Source: Mytilisepta virgata
Lineage: Eukaryota; Mollusca; Bivalvia; Mytilida; Mytilidae
NCBI GenBank assembly: GCA_028015205.1
Contig: CM051510.1
Coordinates: 28,334,580 to 28,398,579 of the forward strand
Direction: 5' to 3'
Length of the DNA: 64,000 nt
Shown: in pieces, positions 56,060 through 64,000 of the stretch
How the letters are laid out: every line of letters starts with the position of its first letter
How positions within the stretch are numbered: position 1 is the stretch's first letter
Position numbers and translations under genes: made by a program
Notes under the pieces: model-generated
The model's database searches: none
What the model was told of the DNA's origin: nothing
The model's input: the letters and a program-made list of their open reading frames with translations, nothing else

Positions 56060-56207
56060 ATGGATACATATATACAAAGTGTGGAATACAGACAAGTTTT
56101 AGAATACGATCGTATAGTGTTTTATGTTGATACTGATGACGACGGTTTACGATCAGAAACCGAGTCGAGTTCTACCTACACACCTCGTAGTTTGTCGGAT
56201 GATAATG
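56060..56207 (+). CDS. Candidate first coding exon, 49 codons, unknown acidic protein
   Basis: ATG at 56060 (context agaATGG) opens 49 codons plus one base up to a consensus donor AATG|GTAAGTAA. Composition is protein-like: DTDDDG and an SETESSST word near the 3' end, Asp/Ser/Thr-rich. No domain is recognised. The best downstream partner in phase is 58358-58404. Confidence 0.5.
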
Positions 56208-58357
56208 GTAAGTAACTGCTTTCGTACGAATCGTAACACATACAATTTTGATATTATCACCCCTTAAGTCTTCTAAAAAGCTATTTGAGACGATATTTTA
56301 TGTTTAACGCCAAGTGGCACATGTCCCGTGCATCTTGAGGACGAGAGCAATTTCAATAATAGGCCATAATGCGTCTAGCTGCAAATGTAATCCAAAGATG
56401 GAGTGAGACAGAATAAACTGGAATTCTAACTTTGAATGACATCGGGAAAATGTGAAGCGGTGGATACAGATGGATTAAGCCTTCTGTAGCAGCCATTAGC
56501 CTGCTGGTTTTCAAAATCTGCAGCTGTCTTTGGTGTGCAATGAGCGCAACATTCTATAAACACGTTTACCACTAACATTCACTTCTAGAATGTATTTCAG
56601 TTTTATTTACTTGATAACCCGTCGGGTCCCAACAGGATAGTTAAGCCTTTTTTCATGAAAATTAAAGTATTCCTTATAATGAAATTCTGAATCTATTTCT
56701 GTCTTTAATACAAAATAATATACGTTAGCGAATATTTGAGGTATTGTCAAATGTTAGCTGATATGTTTGGGTAAAGTTGCACAACGATAAAGTCAGTGTA
56801 AAATAAATTTTATATGCCACTCATAAAAGATGCACAATAACTGTCACTTATGTTAATTAATCAGCAAGTCATTAATGTTGACAAATTACATTAGAATCCG
56901 ATTTCACTCTTTGCAGACAGTCTTTAATCTGATTTATAGGTTCAGATTTACGTATCGTCAATAACGTGATATACTGGTTCAGATTTACATGATACAGAAG
57001 AGAGTCTATTTGTTTATTCATAGGTTTCTGATACCGGGATTTAAATTTCATGTGGTTGCATAATTTTATTCCGATATATTTTTATTAATAAATTCCTTAA
57101 GATAAGAGGTACCTAATTGGGCTAAATTTTACATTGCCGTGAAATTGTGCATGCAACTAGCGTGAAAGAAGCTTCGTCTAAACATCGAAGTATCTATATA
57201 TTTAATGTAGATCAATACTAATATGTTTGGCAGATAGATTTTCCTAATTTTTTTCCAGGCAGGATGTTGGATGGATATACTTTGAAATTTCAATTTAAAA
57301 AACATAGGTCACTTTTCTTGATTTTGAGATAATTGAGTCTTAAATGTTGGTAAATTTTATATAGATTATGTAGGGAAAATTCAAATTTCTCGTACAATAT
57401 AAATAAACCAACTGGCTGATATAATTTTTTATAAAATTGTGCGAAGAACATTTATCAGATATATTTTCATATTCTTAAAAGAAAAATTGGGGTCACCGTT
57501 CATTTTTTCTTGCTATTGCCAAAAAAATAAAATTTCATTTACATTTCATTAGAAAAAAAAATTCCGCCAATTATGTCCCCTGAGAAGGATTCTTTTTAGA
57601 ATAAAATATTGTAATTTTGCTACTTATGCAATTTTGTCAATTTGTTTATGTAGATTGACTTAAGATATAAATTTTACATTATATCAAATACTAGTTGCTT
57701 GTTGAAAATATATATTTACATACAAATTTGCAAGATGCCCGAAAAAGATGCGCAGTTTATGATCTACCTTAAATTTCATATTTCTTAAATAACGATTTAA
57801 AAAAAATTGCTCTACTGCAGAGTTCATATAAAAACAACTGAATTTTTGGGGTTTTTTTTAATTTTAGTTAAAATTACCTTTCCCAAAAATTTATCCCAAT
57901 ATTTTTTTTAGAAAAATAAGATGTTATTGTTGTCAGCATATTTGTATCATTGATATTTAATACACAATGTACATACAGGGTCACCGTTTTTTATTTTGTT
58001 GTGTCCTGACTGTAAAAACAAATGTAAGAAAGTGTATCTTACAGCACGACGTCGTACGAATACTTATACGTTTGACGCTTGTTTTACTTAAAACATGAAT
58101 CTGAATATGAACTAAAAGAAATTTTCGATGGTAAAAATATTTTTACATTTTTAAAACAATTCCAGGGACATTATTCTCAGAATTAATTAATTAATTCAAA
58201 GTATATTTTTTGTTTATAAACGATATTGGCTAATCAGATGCTCTGCGTCATGTACAACTGTTCTTGCTGCATGCAAAATTTCATGTAAATATGAAATATA
58301 GTCCATTTAGGTACCTTATATCGGCTTATTCTAACCAATTAATTCGGTTATCACCAG
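56208..58357. other. AT-rich stretch, proposed intron of the 56060 gene
   Basis: It contains repeat family E copy 2 at 56475-56578. Nothing else recognisable. Confidence 0.3.
56475..56578 (+). repeat. Interspersed repeat family E, copy 2
   Basis: cttctgtagcagccattagc, gagcgcaacattct and ataaacacgtttacca match 53140-53245. Confidence 0.5.
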
Positions 58358-58404
58358 ATTCTGATGAACAAGGACTTGTCCAATCCGAATGTTTGTCTCA
58401 TTGA
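58358..58404 (+). CDS. Possible terminal exon for the 56060 gene
   Basis: The acceptor ggttatcaccag has a branch-point-like ttctaac about 25 bp upstream. It completes a GAT codon left by the 56207 donor and reads 14 further codons, acidic at first, to TGA. The joined product would be only 64 residues, so other exons or another partner are possible. Confidence 0.28.
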
Positions 58405-59257
58405 CGATTATGCCATATCCCTACAACTGACTGACTTGTTTGACAAATAATTATTTTGTGAATTTGAACTAAAGTCAGACTGCACAATTCTTACGTGTAT
58501 TTTGTCACATGGTATGTTAGTGACAGAGACGCGATCAAATAAATGAAAGTAATTTTCAAACATACATTTGATTTCCCAAATAGGCTCCCATAACATGCTA
58601 GTTCGTTTGCGTTATTTTAACATGACACATTTGTAAGTCCACACGCAAAAAAGCATTTACTATATGACATTCCTCTTATTTGATATAAAGTTCTTTTTAA
58701 ACCCCTTTACACTTATTTTAGAAAAAATGTATCCTAGGAATTAAGGTAATTAAAGAATGTGATAAATTGTTCTGCTTATTAGACATTTTCATACATTTTA
58801 TCAGATGACATAATATATTTTAAAATACTTGGATGATAGTGATTGGCCTTCTCCAGATGGTCATCCCCCTACGGTCACCAATGTGTTATCTTTTAATTAG
58901 ATTTCACTTTATTTTTGTTTGTATACCCTGGTAGTAGTAAGTACATTATTTATTTTATAATTAATGCTGAATTTATTCACACTTTATACTTAGTGTTTAC
59001 TTACTATTTAGACACCAGGACACTTTGTTTTTCTACTGATAGCGAAATCATTTGTCTGTTCCTTTATACATGTTATACGTCAGTGCATTTGGTTTACTAC
59101 GTGTATATTACTCTTTTTTAATTATATTTTATTTCATTAAATTAATATTTTTATTTTATTTTTTATTTTTTATTTTTTTTTATTTTTTGTAATCCACTTA
59201 ACACTGCATAAACTCCGCCCTCGTAGATAGAATTGAATCCTAGAAAAGAACACTCAC
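58405..59257. other. AT-rich intergenic stretch
   Basis: The segment at 58835-58895 has a short coding-like, Pro/Asp-rich reading ending in TAG and a pyrimidine-rich acceptor-like ccttctccag, but no confident model. Confidence 0.25.
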
Positions 59258-59479
59258 AGTACGCTTTGAAAAATTATACACCGGGTTTTCATCTAAGGAA
59301 AGAATACGATACGTGTTATTCCACAGGGTGTCTATCAGAAACAGGCGTGGGGAGACTGACTTGGAAATATTGGCATATATAGCGCAATTCATGTTTTTAA
59401 ATTTCGAATATAACTGTGACTTCGCTAATTGAATTTCATTCATTTCGTCATATAGAATTAGTTGGTTATATGTCAAGTT
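59258..59479 (-). CDS. Candidate internal exon, 74 codons, unknown protein
   Basis: Minus strand: acceptor-like aaaatacag, one open frame of 74 codons in phase 0, donor-like TACT|GTGAGT. Codon use looks protein-like, but the acceptor follows an A-rich (not pyrimidine-rich) tract and no partner exons were found. Confidence 0.22.
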
Positions 59480-59496
59480 CTGTATTTTTTTATTTT

Positions 59497-59529
<33 letters not shown>

Positions 59530-60099
59530 TGTTACTCCGATCAACTTTATTAATCGATGAATGAACGTTTCACCTATAAAATGTGTATCTCCAGGTCCAA
59601 ATGTTTAAAAGTTTATAAAGTTTTTGTACATGTATACCCTAGAGTTATAAAGTGAAGCGGAAAAATTGTCTTTAAGATTGGCGCACCGTAATGATAGTTT
59701 ATACTTATATTGTAATAAAATTAAAAATAATAGTCATTCCCTATTACAACACACTACAATGAACAGATTGACATACTATATACAGTAATCATAGCCTGTA
59801 CTTATCTGATAATAAAATTACAGGAAAAAGTTATAAAACATTGAACAGATTGTCGTCTAATTTGGTGGTGATACAATCTTTGATCGTTGGATGTATTACA
59901 TGGCGGCGATTTTATCCGTAAAATCTAGACGTTTCCGGTATATGATATGAATTTAAATTTTAATAGTATTTGTTGTTATAAATTCAAGGTCACAAGATAA
60001 TGCAATAAAATTAAGATCATTGTGAGATCTGACACCAAAATTACTGTTACAATTATATACAATTTTCACAATTAAGTAAATTAAACACACATTCTTATA
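59480..60099. other. Poly-T tract and AT-rich stretch
   Basis: A T-rich run at 59486-59528, then nothing recognisable. Confidence 0.35.
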
Positions 60100-60260
60100 T
60101 ATCGAGTTTAGTTCAATTAAAAATGAGGAGAAAGTTTTAAAAGAAAAACTATGTCCCGATTGCATGGATTCGGCTGGTTCAGTTGAAAGTTCATTACAAC
60201 ATATGTTATATTTTAAAAACAAACAATTCAATGCATTAAAACTGTCGAAAGTAATGTAAT
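60100..60260 (+). pseudogene. Possible remnant of a LINE C-terminal zinc region
   Basis: A plus-strand reading contains CPDCMDSAGSVESSLQHMLY, similar in layout to the C-x2-C...H...C zinc motif after reverse transcriptase in many LINEs, with the last Cys replaced by Tyr. It is short and isolated; it could be chance. Confidence 0.22.
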
Positions 60261-61270
60261 ATGTTGAATTTTTAAAGTCATTGAGTCATTTAATTCATCG
60301 AAAATACTATAATGAATAAAAAACAAAGACGCCATTATACAGGGTGACCCAATGGTGCGTTGAATGAACTGTTTACAATACATTTACAGAACTGTGTTAT
60401 CAGGGTCTATCTTAAAATACCAAACACTTTTCCTTAATTAGAAGTAAATTCCGTCAGGTAAGTTATTTTTTATTAAATTATTAAATTTTTATACTGCTGA
60501 CATTATCAAACTTTGTTTTTTCATCATCCTAATTATACCGACGGAAAAGTTATAAATTTTCTGTATTAATTTACTGTTTTCTGTTTAAAAAAACTGTCAA
60601 CAGAGGTAGGGTAGCACTAACAATCGACCGACAGAGGTTGGAAAACACGTTTTGACGGAGGTAGGAAAGGGGTCTATAAAAGGTCCGACTAAAATTGGAA
60701 TGGAGTTCATATATACGCGATGATAGGAGAGAAGGAAACTAATATAAGATGTGTCGACTTACTATCTGAAAACCTCAGTTCACGGAATGTATTTTTTTTT
60801 AATTTTGAAAGTCTAAACGTTGGAATGGCATGACTATTTTTTGCAAGTCTATTTATCTCTATGAGTCGTACAACTTGGAAAAATAAATGCACTCAACAAA
60901 GTTTAAAAAATTTTTAATTTGAAACCACTTATTCGGAACTGTCTAAAAATTTGAAAAACAATTATTTTTTATATTTTGATGCACTTTGTGCATATTCGGT
61001 GTAACCCGGGGATGAAATATTTAATTTAATAACATCTCACAGGAAGAGTTATCTCCCTTTTACATTGAAAATTCCATAGGCGAAACAGTAGTTGGGTAGG
61101 AAAGGGGGTCTATAAAAATGTGCTGACATACATGTAGTTAGGAAAGAATAAAAAAAAAACTGCTAGAAATTCCATAAAACATGCTGTTAGAGGAAGAAAG
61201 GAAATGCCATCCAAATGTATTTAACCACAGAAAAGAACGAAACATTTTAATTGAATATCTAGAAATTTAG
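60261..61270. other. AT-rich intergenic stretch
   Basis: A small candidate 5' UTR exon could end at a donor near 60460 (cgtcag|gtaagt), without an open frame. Nothing else seen. Confidence 0.3.
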
Positions 61271-61462
61271 TTGTTCCAAAACTTTAATATATATGGAAGG
61301 ATAATTTCTCTTAAACATTTTGGATATATTGTTTCGGCTTGCAACAGTTTTAATTTGCCTTCAACACGAATGCCGATTTATACTATAAGACAAAATCTTG
61401 TTCATCAAAACTTATGTAATATTACAGAATACCTTGAACCTGAACACACAACTCCTACGTGA
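61271..61462 (+). CDS. Candidate terminal exon, 63 codons, unknown protein
   Basis: After atctagaaatttag a single frame of 63 codons runs to TGA, with varied residues (words SACNSFNLPSTRMPIY and TEYLEPEHTTP). The AG of an in-frame TAG doubles as the acceptor, so the exon would begin exactly at 61271 in phase 0. No partner exon was found. Confidence 0.25.
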   Translation: MFQNFNIYGRIISLKHFGYIVSACNSFNLPSTRMPIYTIRQNLVHQNLCNITEYLEPEHTTPT

Positions 61463-62150
61463 CCAAAAGTTTAAGCAAATAAAAGGTGCTGTAGTCTATG
61501 TTCTACGTATTAAACCCACACCCATTTTACGTACTCTACAAAAAATTCAGACCTAAAATATTTATCATATTCATGCAGTTCAAAATTAAAAGACATTTCT
61601 TCTCTAGTTTTGCATAAATACAACCAAATATCTTTCGAAAGTATGTTCTTAATAAGAAACCACCTATAGCATGATTGTGTAGGAGTACAAACACGATGTT
61701 TGTGTGGTATAGAGAACCCAAGTAATTTACAATATTATCTAATAATCTAATACAAGCTGTGTATAACAGAACCTCTGACGGGTTAATAATACATGTTTGA
61801 GAGTGACATAATACTTTATCTAATAAGATCTACAATTAAAAGCTTGATTAATTCTGATCAACTTTCCCATACCTACAGTCGTTCTAAAGGAAGTCTTTGT
61901 TGCTATTTTCTTTGGAATCCCCGATGGAAAAATTAACTGTATGATATCACATCAATGAAAATCTAATTTAATGCTAAATACAAATGTATTTAACGTAAAA
62001 AGCATTATCTTATATTTTTCTCAATAAATATCAGTCTGTACTCTATGATGATAACATACCCTCACATTCTTTTTTATTCACTTTAACTGGTCATTTTTTT
62101 ATTTGATCTTTCTTACTCGATAACTTTTTCAGTTATTGTTTCACCATTGC
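61463..62150. other. AT-rich intergenic stretch
   Basis: Nothing recognisable. Confidence 0.35.
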
Positions 62151-62830
62151 TGATGAGACGTGATCTTTTGGCATTGAGCACTGCTAACGAGACATATTTT
62201 TTTTGCCTTGAGCACTGCTATCGAGACATAGATTTTTGGCCTTGAGCACTACTAATGAGACATACTTTTTTGGCCTTGAGCACTGCTATCGAAACATAGT
62301 CTTTTTGGCTTGAGAACTGCTATCGAAACAGTTTTTTACTTGAGCACTGCTAACGAGACATAATATTTTGGTCCTGAGCACTGCAGATGAAAAATTAATT
62401 TTACCTTAAGCACCGCTGATGAGACATTTTTTAGGTCTTGAGAACTGCTGAGACAATATGTTTGGCCTTGAGCACTGCTAATGAGACAATATTTTTTGAC
62501 AATGAGCAAATCTAACGTGACACGATTTTTTTGCCTTGACACTGCTAACGAGACATAATGTTTTTGGCCTTGAATACTAGTAAAGAGATATGATTTTTTG
62601 GCCTTGAGCACTACTAACGAGGCAGGATGTTTTGGCCTTGAGCACTGCTATCTACGCAGGAGTTTTAGAGATAGAATATACAGTACACTGAAATTAGTAC
62701 CACCATCGAGACATGATTTTTTTTACCTTGAGCACTAATACTAACGAGACAAGATGTTTTGGCCTTGAGCACTGCTATCTACGAACGATTTATAGAGATA
62801 AAATATACAGTACACTGAAATTAGTACCAC
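62151..62830 (+). repeat. Minisatellite, about 40-bp unit, about 14 copies, with a nested duplication
   Basis: The unit ggccttgagcactgctaacg followed by agacat and a T run recurs with variation in length. Two longer units near 62616-62705 and 62748-62830 share the extra segment acagtacactgaaattagta, so a larger block was duplicated inside the array. The 91-codon minus-strand frame here is a reading of the repeat. Confidence 0.85.
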
Positions 62831-64000
62831 ATAATGTCTATCATCATCTTATACTGTGGATTTAACTACTCTTGTGCAATCTTGGCAGCAATAAAATCTG
62901 CCTACATAATTCAATTTGACAAATACCTCTAAGAAGTCACTTTCTTCATTTTGATTTTTGTTAGAATTCCATATTTATTTTTATCGAATATCATAATGGT
63001 TTCTTTAAATCTATTAATGCGTACAATTTTTAAATTCATATCAAACATTTTAAAACCGCCTGTACTTCAATTTCCGTCTATGGCACTTAAACCAATAAAT
63101 CTCTAACATACAAATTGATGTAAAAACTTATGATATATTTATGGCGTTATAAGAATTTTATAACTTTATTTTGGGGGTATATAATGGTTATTTAATACTT
63201 TATGACGGTACGGGGTAAGTATTAACTTCGCCATATTTAAACAGATCAAAGCGGATCCTGTAGATGTTTTATTCTACTGCAGTATAATAATGAATAAAAA
63301 TGTTATATGGTACAAAGATTCCTTATAAAATCGAATAAGATCGATTTGGATAAGCCTGTTTAGGAACCAGAATTTGTTACAAATTTACTAACTATATCGT
63401 CATTAAGACGGCTTTTGAACTTTTATTTGATAACATGCGTTATCATCACCAGTGTGCATTTTGTAAGAATTAAATATAGGTCATAGAAGTATTTTCCCAT
63501 AGAAGATTTAGGTCATTAATAGTGCAGAAAGTTAACAGTTGTCCTTTCAAGAGATGTGTCATCTTGCGGGGCTTTAAAACTAGCCTCAAACTTGTCTGAA
63601 TGCGGTATACACATATAGCTTATGTCCTGCCCATCTACAATCATCTCATATTTTACTGATATCAGCCTACGGTAAGGCTATTAAAACAACTTTCACTCTC
63701 TGAATTCGATAGACATTTTTACCACGTGATCGGTGCGTTTATCCTAGATCTGAACATTGGCATGTGACAAGTTGTAATGTCTCATAGAAAATGTCAAAGA
63801 ATGGCTCTGGAAAAAATCATAAAACAATTGCTTTTCTACTTTTACTATAATTTTAAAAATAAATGTTCTTTGAGTCTGTAGATTAGTCTTTTGTGATTGG
63901 CTTATTGTCTTTATCTGGTATGAGGTCAATTGTATGGGCTAACTAGCCCTTATGACCCTTCTTGATAGAGTGTTTTCCATCAAATAGACACAACTGTGTG
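62831..64000. other. AT-rich stretch to the window end
   Basis: No gene, known repeat or splice-supported exon was recognised. Confidence 0.35.

Noticed and set aside
62151..62830. CRISPR-like array
   Set aside because: Unit lengths vary, there are no unique spacers, and the genome is clearly eukaryotic; this is a minisatellite.

Overview
This is a eukaryotic nuclear window, roughly two-thirds A+T. It has GT-AG introns, tRNA-derived SINEs, simple-sequence tracts and many interspersed and tandem repeats. Several repeat families look like ones I recall from bivalve genomic DNA, mussels (Mytilidae) in particular; this is recollection, not a database result. No bacterial, organellar or obviously viral gene was seen.

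Region 1 (about 1.6-7.9 kb, minus strand). Five small exons, none visible as a long ORF, join in phase at GT-AG junctions into a complete 178-residue protein: two membrane spans followed by a full RING-H2 finger, so probably a membrane-anchored E3 ubiquitin ligase. A TATA-like box and an AP-1-like site lie upstream. Its introns hold SINEs and other repeats.

Region 2 (8-24 kb). Mostly repeats: a LINE 3' end, two SINE copies, a telomere-like tract inside a small inverted-repeat element, minisatellites, and a palindrome-led repeat block followed by degenerate arrays (21.6-24.08 kb). A few isolated exon candidates are listed with low confidence.

Region 3 (about 24.1-45 kb, minus strand). A large Helitron-like gene cluster. 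In transcription order it holds a C2H2/C2HC zinc-finger ORF; a two-exon gene of unknown function, present twice because of a 3,096-bp tandem duplication; a split RPA-like single-strand-DNA-binding gene; and a Rep-helicase ORF (HUH motif, two tyrosines, PIF1-type helicase) with a C-terminal domain resembling a cysteine peptidase. The Rep-helicase N-terminus is broken by a frameshift. Later repeats have inserted between the genes. Rep-helicase would nick and unwind DNA, the RPA-like protein would coat the displaced strand, and the roles of the other two products are unknown.

Region 4 (45-64 kb). Mostly non-coding, AT-rich DNA: minisatellites, fold-back sequences, a clean 333-bp non-autonomous DNA transposon with 59-bp terminal inverted repeats and 9-bp target duplications (50.46-50.79 kb), and a few exon candidates. 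The best of these is a plus-strand start exon at 56.06 kb.
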